A stretch of 64,000 nt of DNA from Triglochin maritima (taxonomy: Eukaryota; Streptophyta; Magnoliopsida; Alismatales; Juncaginaceae), in the NCBI GenBank assembly GCA_963682175.1, contig OY821787.1:24530501-24594500 (forward strand). The letters are read 5' to 3'. Shown here in pieces: positions 34,228 to 45,313 of the stretch. The notes under the pieces were generated by a model that ran no database searches, was not told the origin of the DNA, and was given only the letters and a program-made list of their open reading frames with translations. A program made the translations under genes and the position numbers. Every line of letters begins with the position of its first letter. Within the stretch, counting starts at the first letter, position 1.

Positions 34228-35665
34228 TGATTGAATCAGTTAAAATACCGTAAGTGCACGACCATGATGAAGTGGTGGAAGGTACGGGTCGAGTTCACAG
34301 GAAGCGTGTGCATGTCAGATTCACGATACTCGAGTGGGGAAAGAAGAGGGGAACGAGGTTGAAATTACCATATGATGCATATGAAATCGGAAAAAAAAAA
34401 ACCCCTTAGGGGACAGAGAACGATTGTGAATACAAAAATATGTGTATGTGTGTGTTCATTTGTACTCAACACAACATGTAATACATGAAATCCATAAAAC
34501 CAAATCCAACTTTTCCTCCACATGAAATAAGATAAAACATTATCATTAAAACATACAAGACATTAATTAAGGTGAAGCCAACAAGAGCTCATGCTCCCAC
34601 ATGTTATGTTTCCTTCTTCCCCTCCATCATTATCCTCAACTCATCATTCCCCATAAAATAGGCCCACTAATCTAAGCATGTGCTAAGCATCACTCAAGAG
34701 CCTTAGCACATGAAAGATAAGAGTGAAATCCCATTGGATGGTTATGGAAATCATGTAAGGTTCAAAGGATTAGGATTAACACACACATACCTAATACATC
34801 ACATAATCACATCACCATCCTCTCCACCCCCATGGGGATGGACTACTCCCTACTCATCTCTAAACTAAAGCAAGCATGAAAAGAACATAAACCCATAATG
34901 TAAATGAAGAAAAACAAGATTAAGCAAACAACAACATAAAAGCAATTGCATCAAAGGAATGGCATGTATTTAAAGATCAAAACTAACACTTGATTGAAAT
35001 GAAAAGAATACAAAGTATTCGTGTTCTCCCCCAACTACACTACTAAAAATAGGAATTAAACCTAAAACAAATGGAGAAGCAAGAAGAAGAGGGAGAGGAA
35101 GGATTACAATGATATATATAGACTAATACATGGTTAGGATTAATCTGGAAATAATCGAATGACTCTAAATAAAATCTGATGGTCTTGGAATACTCTGACC
35201 TGATAACTCGACCCATGGCCAAAATCTGAGATCCAACAAAGCATGTTGATCCACCAGTAGTGGATAAAAATGCTTTGATCAGGCTTAAATTTGTCCGGAG
35301 CATAAGTTCCTTCATTTGGCATGTGGGGTGAAGTCCTGGTCGACTGGCTCAATTCACTTTGAATTTAATTGGCAAAATACTGATATGGTTCAAGTCAAGT
35401 GTCACCATATTTTGCACTTCACAATCAGGTCCCTCCGGGTTTTTACTGGGTCCTTCCTGATTTGCGATCCAGTGCTTGTGCGTTACAAATAGGTCCACAA
35501 GTCTTTAATTTAGTCCATTATTGTTACATTCAGGTCATGTTTGCTCCATTCCTCGTCTTTATTACCTAACTCCTAAAATACTACAAACAATAATCGAGTG
35601 GCACAATATTGGGGTAAAATAAAGGATATATAGCATCAATACGATATATGATATCCTACTAATCA
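34228..35665 (-). mobile_element. Solo LTR, reverse orientation
   Basis: 1438 bp with TGATTGAATC at the left edge and CTACTAATCA at the right, flanked by TCCAC at 34223-34227 and 35666-35670. On the minus strand it has the U5 block next to its left end ('gtgcacttacggt'), a TATA region ('ctatatatatc' near 35110-35122) and the 'actcgattattg' block near its start. Both sides continue the same Gag-Pro pseudogene, which proves insertion. Confidence 0.9.
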
Positions 35666-35670
35666 TCCAC

Positions 35671-36647
35671 ATTCCTAAAGCACTATATGCAAATAGATTA
35701 AAAAATAGCACTCATTCAGACAACATTTTAGAGGTTCTTAAACAAGTCTAATTAAAAATTCACTTTTAGATGTGATTAAGCAAATGTCACCTTATGCTTA
35801 AACCTTAAAAGACTTGTGTTAGAGAAAAAAATCAAGACCAATGTACGTAAAAAGCATTTTTAACTACTATTGTAAGTTCTGTGTTAACCCAAACAAAATC
35901 TATCAAATATAAAGACCCTGGTTGCCCAATAATTTCTTGTATGATTGGTGATACATTAATCAAAAGAGCTTTGCTTGGTCTTGGTGCAAGTCTGAACCTG
36001 ATTCCATACGATGTGTATAAGCAACTCAATCTTGGTGAGCTAAAACCCACTAAAACCACACTCCAACTCATGGACAAATCTACCAAGGTCTCGCAAGGAG
36101 TGATCGAGGATGTGCTTTCAAAGTTGTTGTTTTCTTATAGATTGTGGACTTTTTAGTCCTTGAAATTGAACCTGTTGCTGATGCAAGTGCCCAAATTCCC
36201 ATTATTCTTGGAAGATTGCTCTTGGCCACGTCAAATGCAAACATCAATTGTAGGACAGGGTCAATGATGTTATCTTTTGGGAATTTGAAGGCTGAGTACA
36301 ACATTTTTAGTGTTGGTTATCAATTTGAGGCTTTAAATGACCCGATGGAGGTTATATTGATTCATGCTTCCTACCAAAATAAATTGATAAGGATGACATA
36401 CGAGATGCTCTCAAAGCCAACTAATGGGAGAATATTGAAACAATCTGATCTAAGGCCTTTGCATAATCAATGTGACCCTTCAACTAACAACTTGAAATGC
36501 TTGAACACAATAGACCCATCATATACGGATCTTGTTCTTGACCCACTCACAAGGGCCCACAGAACAAATAACGATGGCCACTTTTTGCGTAATTTTGGTC
36601 CCGTTGTGGTCAATGCCCATTTGATGTTCATTAATATTTTGATATGA
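35671..36647 (+). pseudogene. pro: Protease pseudogene and downstream tail
   Basis: Resumes the broken frame at PKALYANRLK and ILEVLKQ, then KYKDPGCPIISCMIGDTL, LGLGASLNLIPYDVYKQLNL (the catalytic Asp is Gly: LGLGAS instead of LDLGAS), GVIEDVLSK, a frameshift near 36140, and IIL-G-RLLLATSNANINC. The tail to 36647 shows no family match. The active-site change and frameshift make it inactive. Confidence 0.8.
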
Positions 36648-37827
36648 GACTATCGTATATAAATATTGTTTTTGTCATTTACTTTAACAAGAAAAAAAAG
36701 AAAAAGGCTCCATTTGTTTTGTGCCCCAACGCTTGAGTAAAAGGGCACCTTGTAATTTCTAACTATTTCCGTGGTTTGTGTCCCTCAAGCTTTCACAGGA
36801 TTTCTGCAAGTGGCAGGTTATACTGGTATTTTGCTAACTTTTGGTGAGATCGTCCTACTTTAATGCTTGTCATGAAACTCACTTTATTTTCCATTTGTTA
36901 CATTGAAGATAATGCATGATGTCAGTGTGGGGGTGCTTTATGTGTATACACAGTCGAGTTTTTTTCTTCTATTCTTAGGGTCATGATGGTGTGCTACATT
37001 TTACATTGATATATTTTGCTATACCACAATCCTTGGGTGACATGCCTTATTTTGCTTGCCTAGCATTTTAATATTTCCATTTCTTTCAAAATCTTCATGT
37101 GTTTGCTAAAGAAAATGTTTTGTGGGTTTTGCATGTGTTTAACACTATTGCAAAACCATTGAGAGGTGAAGTAAAAAGAAGTGCCCAGAATATACTTAAA
37201 CATGACGCATTAGGATATCTCGTAAATTTATTTTAGATTCTATGCACCCTCGTTTTCCCTCGGGAGAGAGAGTAATTTTAGGGTTTTAGTACTCAAAGAA
37301 ATAAAGAAGACAAACCTGAACCTAGAAATTATCCTTATTGTGAAGGAATTCATGCCTGTTGGTATAAAGAAGTTTGTTGAAGTTAGGGACCCTTAAATCC
37401 TATTGTGAAACATTAACACTGTGGACTCTGGTTCATACGTGGAATAAGAAATAATAAAGTATGGGTTCTCTCTTCTTGCATGGCTCCTATCACTCTCGGA
37501 ATTAGGTATGAGGGAGACTTAATAACTGGTGTTTTGGACTCATCTGACTTAGGATGCGCCGACCAAACACCTGTTACAAAAGTGGTAGGGATCGACTTAC
37601 GTGGAGATTTTGGGAAAGGTGTACATGAGAGTGTAAGTCCTCACCATGCAATGATGCACGGAACCGGACCTTGGGAGAATCAAACATGTTTTAATTTTCT
37701 GTTCTTAATTTTCTTTAAATAAATGGACTTTACACAACGTATCATTATAGGATATTAAGGTTGCTCATGTCTTTCACTTAAGTCCGTAATTAACTTTCAC
37801 GAATGACTCTTTAGGATAGGTGTGTGG

Positions 37828-37830
<3 letters not shown>

Positions 37831-37877
<47 letters not shown>
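37831..37877. repeat. (AT)n microsatellite
   Basis: About 23 uninterrupted AT units in the 3' untranslated region. The equivalent place in the 10720-19918 element has only 'acatatata', so the run expanded in this copy. Confidence 0.95.
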
Positions 37878-37882
<5 letters not shown>

Positions 37883-38044
37883 GGCCCACAAGATTACTGT
37901 GTCCAATGATAGATAAAATTAGTTCCATCAAGTCGTGTTGCTAGGTTGAATAATTCATCAGTTTATGGATTTTGTGGGTTTATCCGCTAAAAACCCTCAA
38001 GGGACAAAACCCATCCTCAATGGAAAAATGTGGTTTAATGGCTT

Positions 38045-38065
38045 GTTGCACATCCAAAGTGCAAC
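38045..38065 (+). promoter_or_regulatory. Conserved 3' stem-loop
   Basis: GTTGCAC-ATCCAAA-GTGCAAC: the same 7-bp stem as at 18385 and 48870 with a different 7-base loop. Confidence 0.6.
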
Positions 38066-38170
38066 CGTTGTTCCTACGAAAGTGAGTTAAGGTTTCGTGT
38101 TTGTTTGTATCTTCTATTTTTCTTATTTTTGTTTTGCTCGAGACTAGAAAAAGATAGGAGTGGGGGTATT

Positions 38171-41100
38171 TGATGAGGATCATAATTTATCATTTTTACG
38201 TTCATTATTATCTTACTTTTGCCTTTGAATAATTCTATGTCAAGTATTTTGTTTTAATTTTGTAGGGTACAAGAAAATAGATACAATTTCCAAAATTAAT
38301 AAAAAGTGGAAGGACTTATGTAACGCCCCCCGATCTCGTGGGTACGCACACAGGGAACCAACTCAAGTGTCGCGATCAGAGAGCTCCGCGACGACCAAAG
38401 GAGTTACAAAAGACAGACCAAACAATGACTCGACAATACTTAGAGAGATCATACATGGATAAACTAACATAAAACATAACTGAAAAGTGTGAGATTATCC
38501 ATATATGGTAACAAGGTCAAATAGATTACATCGAGTTCAAAAGGGAAATACATCATAAATAATGCGGAAGCAAAAGACAAATGCGCCCTCGTGTACAGAA
38601 TCTTCAACTACTCGTCCAGTCTACCTTGTGGAAACCTAAGTACCTGCAAGCACCACATTAACAAATGCGTGAGTTTTCAATTAAGAAAACTCAGTATGCC
38701 CCTGGCCCAATCCAAGTTATATGGAAGAATGCATGCAATCTATCAAAGACAAAAGCATCCGACACAGAAAATAGAAAACCACATAATGCAATCAGAAGGC
38801 TACAACTCTAACAGTCGTGCCAATCGGGTAACACCCGCAGAAATCCCCCCAAGGGAGCCAGAATAGCAACCATGTTGGTCAGAACATAACAAAAGGCATC
38901 AAATGCTACAGAAGGCTACGACTCCATAACCCGTGCCGGTCGGGCGCACCCGAACCATTCCTCGAAAGGAACCAGAACACCAGCGTTGCTAGTCAAAGGT
39001 GGTCACTCGACAGTGACCCACCGCGTGGCATAAAGTGGTGCGCCGGATAAGTGTCCCAATTCGCGGCAAGTGACCTACATGGGGCCATCACGAACTTGGG
39101 AACGCCTACCCTGAGACAGAATGGCAGCACGCCTGCCCAGGACTTATCCTACGCCTGGCCTCCCAACATGAAGGTCTTATGTGAATGGCCTCTGGAGTGA
39201 GAGGACCCACTCGTGGCCCGTCGGCCCAGAAAACCGAACGTGCCCAGAATTATTAATCAGATTAAATGCAATGAAAGCTACTTAAGCATCTAAAAACTAA
39301 TGCATCTACAGTGTATGGAACGAGCTCAAGGAGGAGTATCCGGATACCCTCCTAGCAGCCCTCAACCAACTCGGAAATCAGACATACCAATCAGGAATCA
39401 ACCCACACACTCACAATAGCAAGCAATCATAACCAGATCGGCAATCAATATAACAACTAATCTAGTCATCTACGGGTCATGATAAGGATGTTATAAGGGC
39501 TAAAATCCTATGCATCATACATATCCACAACAACATACTTCATATCATTGACATGACATATGAAAGAAGTAGTGGAACAAATACAACAATGGGAAGTATC
39601 ATAAACAACATCACGAGTAATCTATATCATGCATCATGAATTTCAGAACATATATATAGGATAGGGACTTTGCATTCCAAGCTAGATCAGAGATATATTC
39701 ATGCGATAAAGCATGAACAATGGTCTGAAATCAGTAATAAATTTACAGGAAATTATTTGGATAAAATCACTAAGCAATGCTAGCACTCACGACATAAAAT
39801 CGGTAAATCCGTTATAGAAGATGGTCTAAACATAGGCCACGATTGACGCCTAACTGAGTGACTTATGATCAGCACAAAATCATGGAATATTATTTGAATG
39901 AAACCGAGTAGTAATGCAAGCATACATGTCCTAAAATCAGAAATCAAGGCATGCGATATGGTCTGAATATAGTCACGATTTATGGCATGGATACCCGATC
40001 TATATCAACCACTATGTCATGAAAACACATCTGACTATAACCACTAAGTAACACATGAATGAATATATGTCTTATAACCAACAACATGTCATGGGAGAAT
40101 CTCCTGATAATGGCCACCAAAACGTGCAAGACATATGATTACACCAAAGCAGAACGAATCAAGCAATATTCCTTGGACAAATAGCTAGATCACACATAGA
40201 TCTATGATCTGAAATCAGAGGCGATTCACAAGACTAAAAACATTACAAGTCGCAAGTTCATGCTAGGAAGTGATCTCACAAATCAGTAATGCATAAAGGA
40301 GAGGGGCATGCTCCAGAAAAATAAACGTGAAACAGATCCCACGAGATTTCGAGATCAACCACACAAGTAGGGTTGCACCACACGCAAGGTGCATGCAACA
40401 ACCCTACCCAACCTTCTCCCCGCAGTCCAGCCTCCTCCCCACTAACATCTCCATCAAACCATCATGGAGACATGGAGTAGAGGACGTGCAAGAGAAGGAA
40501 AAACGTGGTCAGCCACTGAAGGTCCGAGTTGCACCACAACTCACCCAATCAGTAGAACTCTAGTTGTGCAAACCCTTACCCTCATGAGCGACCAGCCACT
40601 GGTGTTGTGCAAAACTACGCCCAACACCCACTACCACATCCTAACCCAAAGGCTAGAGGCATACCTGAGCATCAAGGAGGTGTCTGAGCTAGCTGGACGT
40701 CAGCCAAAACTCTCCTAGCACACAAGGAGGTCCACTAGAGCTTCTTCTACAAAATCTACCGGAGATCAGCCAGCAGCAGATCGGAGATGATGGTGGTCGT
40801 CGTGGTCAGAGGTAGTGGTGTGGAGTAGGGAAGGGAGGTAGGGACGATTGGGGCTGGGTAGGATTTGTGTTTTTTGTTTCAAGGAAAGTAACACAAAAGG
40901 CAAAGGTTAATTCCTAGTGAAGGCCAATCAAAACATTCCATAATGCACATAATTCAAAAGCTTGCAAATAAAAAGAGGATCTCCTCTTGGTGATGTGGCA
41001 GCCACATCACCCAGCCTCACACATCAGCCCTACACGTCCAAACCAAGTCCAAGCCAACCCACACACACGATTTGTGCCCGATCGACCCGATTAAGTCAAC

Positions 41101-42698
41101 CAATTACAAAATCGCCCGACGTGGCGCACCCACCTACGAGTCAATTTAACTCGCCTAAAAAGGAAACATTTCCCTGGAAGGAAACTTTCCTGAAACACAA
41201 CCAAAATCACACGAATCATACAACAACATAAAGATGGTCCATAATCAAGTATAAGGATAATTAAGACATAATAGTGTCGCAGGCGAGCGGGTCTTACAAC
41301 TTAAATGCAAAATCCAATATATAAAGTGAAAGTTGAAGCGCATGATACAAGAAATACACTCCATATGTTTATGCTCTCTATTGTGCTGCAAATTGATAGG
41401 AAAATACACAAATTATAGGTGCAAATTCGGACTATGCAATCAAGGTCAAATAGGAAAGTTTAGATATGGAAAGTCGGGACTACCGGCACAAGCCCCTTGT
41501 TTTATTTGTAACATCGACATCCGAACACCAACGTGGATGATTCTAGATACTTTGGATAGAAAATTTAAAGGAGCGAATATGCGTTTCTCTTAAGACTTTC
41601 CAAAATTCGATTATATGAGGGTGATAAAGTGTGCCAAGACGGACTGTATTTGGAAATCGGACCATTGACACATCATCAGTAATTTGTTCATAACGTTATT
41701 CTCCAATATCCACACAAGGTCATTAAAGATGCATTACAAAGAACACGGCCATATGCACAACTTTGGTATTTCACATATTTCCAAATTTGGAACCTATAGG
41801 CTCGTAAAAGGCGTGGAAGACTGCTAATTTGGGAGAAACACTATAGGCTCGTATTGGCTATATAAAGGGGTGAAAAGGAGAGAGTCTCTCGTACTCCACA
41901 ACCCATATTGTTTCTTTTAATTTTCATAAGTGTAATGACAAAAAATCTAGAGTTATTCAAGCAGTGAAATTCATTCTTTTCTTTTACTTGTTTTCTCTTT
42001 CATTCTAGTATTTGTAGTTTGATTTTTGTGTATTGTTTTTATCGTTGATTCCTTTGTGGTATTTCATTTTTCTTCTTCTTAATCTTGTTTTCTGGAATGA
42101 TTCTCATCATGTCACTCTTCTCAATAACTGGCTAAGCCCTCTGTGGAATGAGGTAGACGAATCGGGTTGATAGGAATGAAATGATTGAGAAAAGTGGGCT
42201 TCAAAGTGTAGTTGTTCTTATTGTTGTTAATCTTTTGTTGGTTTTGTTTTAGTGACATTAACTATATGGATTTTATCACTGAAATCTAAAAGAACAAGGA
42301 TATAATTTCATAAGAATACACTATTTAATATTCTTAGATCTAAGGTTGTAGTGAATTTTGATCACTTAAGAACACATTGGTTTATGTGCTGCTTAGTTTC
42401 TATAATCTAAATCTATTTTTCTCAAACTTGAATTCTTATCGACCCTAAATCCATATACCTCATCTGCAAGTTTAATATCTGAATTCTCATCTCAAATATC
42501 CTTAGTTTAGCTTAACTTAAGTGATTAGGTGCACAATTCATAAAAGAAAAGAAAAAAATCAACTTCTCTCCACCATAGGTTTTTGCATGCATGTTAGTTT
42601 AGTTGCATAAATCATTCAAATCGGAATTCACTATCGCCTCCTTGTGTTCGAGCCATATGCTATGATACAGTACACTTGCAGTTAAATTTCAAAACTCA
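38171..42698 (+). repeat. 3' LTR of old element, interrupted
   Basis: TGATGAGGATC at the start and CTCATCA at the end; the LTR itself is 38171-38318 plus 41304-42698 (about 1.54 kb). It has a TATA region ('gctatataaagg' near 41868) and a U5-like end ('acacttgcagttaaattt'). It is split by the 2.98-kb solo LTR. Confidence 0.8.
38319..41298 (+). mobile_element. Solo LTR of about 3 kb (TGTAACGCC...GGGTCTTACA)
   Basis: 2980 bp with inverted tips TGTAA/TTACA and TSD ACTTA at 38314-38318 and 41299-41303. It starts TGTAACGCCCCCCGATC and is related to 61551-64000 and to the tip at 2909. The style of the ends (TGTAAyrCCC...GGGTyTTACA) resembles LTRs of plant Ty3/gypsy chromoviruses, which is an inference. 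It holds only short open frames and no PBS, PPT or polyprotein. A Pro/His-rich stretch near 40330-40720 is not conserved as protein. Confidence 0.9.
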
Positions 42699-42835
42699 TC
42701 ACATGTGGAAACACACATAGGATGATGGCCATTATAGATGTCCATATTAATTCATGTCATGAGAGTGCAATTGTACACACACACGTCACATATCTACATT
42801 GTTGCACGCAATCTCTGTTAGCAATCTTTGATTGA
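42699..42835 (-). repeat. Tail of copia-like LTR left of the young insertion
   Basis: Joined to 50174 once the young element and one ATCTA are removed. On the minus strand the reading '...aacctgtagat|tcaatcaaagattgc' is continuous. The LTR may end at TGCAACA (about 42800), with 42699-42799 as older flank, but this boundary is a guess. Confidence 0.45.
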
Positions 42836-42840
42836 ATCTA

Positions 42841-44028
42841 TGATGCATTGCATACATTGCATCATATGTCTTTCATTTAGATTACTTTTACATCAATAAA
42901 TGCTACTAAGGTATGTGTTTAGTCTTATTTACAGAATACAGGGACCTGAATGCAATTTACCCACATTCCGAGCATAAACGTGTGCAAAAGATTCATTTCT
43001 ATCATAAAGACCGAATTCAAGTTTATCGGGTTTCAATTGGAAATGCATCCAAGCATAAAAGCATTCAAGGAGCTAATCACAAAGAGGTCAAGGGCTTAAT
43101 TGCAAAATGCCAAGGACCTAATTGCAAAAGAAAAGGATCAAGTTATTTTGTTGGAAAAGTCAAAAGAAAAATCAACTATAAATCTCCAACAATGGAAGGA
43201 ATTAATCCGGAGCTCAAGAGATTGGAAAGAAATCATCCAGACGCGCAAAGGAGGATCAAATCATACCATAAACATTCAACCAAAATCCGGATTAAATCTG
43301 AGGAGATCATGCGGCGAAATCGCCGCACATTACATGCATCATGCGGCGGAAACGCCGCCCCCTAGTCGATCCGTGTGCTCCAATTTTGACCAGTCGTGTC
43401 TGGACACGTGTACTCTCCAATTCTATACCTAAGTCCCCTGTAGCAACTATAAATAGACCCGAGAACGATGTAAATAGGGTCCTTGGTGGTTGTTCTTATT
43501 GGTGTACCTTAGTTTTATTAATAAAATTCTGTTCTTTTAATTCTTGTTTTAGTTTTCTTTTAATGTCTCAAGAACCCCTTCTTCTTCCTCCCTCCATGAG
43601 TTTCTAACTCTTTCCGAAGGGTGGAGGTGACGGATTTAGGGTTAGAGAAGATGAATGAATGTTATTATTCTAAGTTCGTGGTTAGTATTTTGATTACTTG
43701 AGTTTATGTTAAATCATTTATCTTGTAATGCTTCATAACTAAACATGATTTATTATAAGTTTCTAAGTTCTCTAATCTAAACCTTAAATCTAAACCTCCA
43801 CCAAACGGAATTCTCTTCTTATTTCTTGTTTTTAGTTTTAATTGTTCTTGTTTCGTGCTTTAGATAATTAAATCAAAAATACCAAAAACCCAACTTATTT
43901 CTTCTCTCCCTTCTTCCCCTCAATCGAAATCACACTAACAACGAAATCTCTCCCTCCTTGTGTTCGACCCGTACTTGCCACGTCTTCATTGACGCCGTGC
44001 ACTTGCGGTATAAATTTAATTCTCATCA
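42841..44028 (+). repeat. 5' LTR of young element
   Basis: TGATGCATTGC...TTCTCATCA. Two GC hairpins, GCGGCG-AAAT-CGCCGC (43311-43326) and GCGGCG-GAAA-CGCCGC (43343-43358), lie about 100 bases upstream of the TATA box ('actataaatagac', about 43447). The U5 end has 'cgacccgtacttgcca' and 'gtgcacttgcggt' like the other families. Open frames of up to 150 codons in it simply recur in the 3' LTR and are not genes. Confidence 0.96.
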
Positions 44029-44034
44029 AGTTTT

Positions 44035-44052
44035 TGGCGCCGTTGCCGGGGA
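44035..44052 (+). other. Primer-binding site (tRNA-Asp)
   Basis: TGGCGCCGTTGCCGGGGA, an exact complement of the plant tRNA-Asp 3' end, six bases after the LTR. Confidence 0.93.
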
Positions 44053-45313
44053 GGCGACGCAGATTTTGTGTTTTTTGTGTTTTCGATTTTATCCTGTCTA
44101 CCTTGTGCGCGATCTAAGTATTTGAATTTGTGTAGCAGGAGACAACAGAGCGCGCGGCGAAATCCGGGAGCGTTCTGAGACACTTGGGCGGCGGAATCGC
44201 CGCATCTACAAGGTAACTTGCGGCGGAATCGCCGCACCAGTGTGGGTTCTGGTCTTCAAATTTCTGGGGCATCGTCGGCATCGCTGGGTGGTCGCATTGA
44301 GCTACTGGAATCTTCGAGAGCGGGCGGCGAACCCGACTGAGCATTGCGGAGGTAACTTTTCTTGCCTTTCTCGTAAAATCTGAATAGTTGAAAAGTTTCC
44401 TTTCGTAGAATTGCACGTGTTAGGGTTACAATTCCATAATTGGCAATAATTCAACTCTGACCTTAAATTGGCAAAATTAGAAAGACCTTAGTGCATGCAT
44501 CATATAATGTTTTGCTTGCATTATTCTTGCTAAATTCTTGCAAATTAATACTTGTTGAAGATTGCTGGAGGCAAGGTACGTATCGAGGTTTTATCGATTG
44601 CATTAGAGCATATAATTTAGTTGCATACAACCTTGCAATTGCCCCCATTTAAAGGACCATTGTTTGACTATCTTTGCTAGATTTAAGTTAAACTATCTTA
44701 AGGGCAACTCCGTAGGAAAAGATACGGTGGGGATTTCATCACCCTCCCGTAGCCCACAAACCACAATCCTGAAGTGTCGCCTAAGCCTAAAATTTAAAAT
44801 CAATTAGACATTGGCCCCTAAGGACTCAGACTCAATTAAGGAGGAGATTGGTTTGACTTGCTATGACCTGAAGCTAATTGAATTCAATTTGGTGTCTAGA
44901 AAGTGTTTTTGTGTCGACGAAAGTCTTCCAAGCGACGTGGTTGTCTAATTGGCACCGACTCTGTCGGAAGCGCCCCCACTAGCTATACACTAACTGGCCA
45001 ACTTGGTTTGATTGGTGAGGGAGGTGAATCAAGCAAATCAATTCGACTCAACCAGTTAGGAGTCGTCTAGATCTAAGTGACACTAGGTCTAGGATTGTTT
45101 TGACCGTGCTTGTTCAGGAAATTTCTGACCAACCCTAATTTTTATCCTTTAGAGTTAAGTTTCCCTTCTCGTCTGAGTCTTCTTTCCCTTCTCATCCCTA
45201 CCTTTCTATTGTTTGTTTCTTTTAAAAAAAAAAAAAAAAATTAAAAAAAAAAAAAAAAAAAAAACGAAAAAAAAGAGTAATTAATTCTTGAAATTAAATT
45301 TGGAATTTAAATT
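44053..45313 (+). other. Leader of young element
   Basis: Non-coding leader holding two GCGGCGGAATCGCCGC hairpins (44188-44203 and 44220-44235), the 'gatacggtggggatttcatcaccc' block near 44720, and an A-rich tract of about 50 bases (45223-45274) shortly before the Gag start. Confidence 0.8.
45223..45274 (+). repeat. A-rich tract before Gag start
   Basis: Almost pure A in two runs separated by TT, then 'acg' and more A. It may be slippage-prone. Length in the genome could vary or be misassembled. Confidence 0.9.

Larger units (their letters stand above)
36648..38170 (+). other. 3' untranslated region and PPT of old element
   Basis: Non-coding, homologous in blocks to 16810-18505 and 47890-48985: internal polypurine-like 'gtcagtgtgggggtg' near 36920, a conserved block near 37970-38090, and 'aggagtgggggtatt' ending at 38170 as the PPT. 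An (AT)n run lies inside. Confidence 0.7.
32150..42698 (+). mobile_element. Old gag-pro Athila-like element, 5' LTR lost, two nested solo LTRs
   Basis: Leader (32150-32516), decayed gag, decayed protease, 3' untranslated region with stem-loop and PPT, and a 3' LTR (38171-42698 including an insertion). A reverse solo LTR lies in the gag-pro linker and a 3-kb solo LTR lies in the 3' LTR. Coding parts are full of stops. The left boundary is cut by the reversed LTR ending at 32149. No RT or integrase is seen. Confidence 0.8.

Noticed and set aside
40327..40718. Pro/His/Gln-rich open frames in the 3-kb solo LTR
   Set aside because: Not conserved as protein in the related LTR at 61551-64000; they overlap in different frames and lack domains.
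42913..43365. A 150-codon open frame in an LTR, repeated identically at 49058-49510
   Set aside because: It is identical because the two LTRs are copies of each other. Position spans U3 and the composition is LTR-like, with no domain.
44035..44052. A tRNA-Asp-like sequence
   Set aside because: Only the 3' end of the tRNA is matched, in complement, next to an LTR: this is a PBS, not a tRNA gene.
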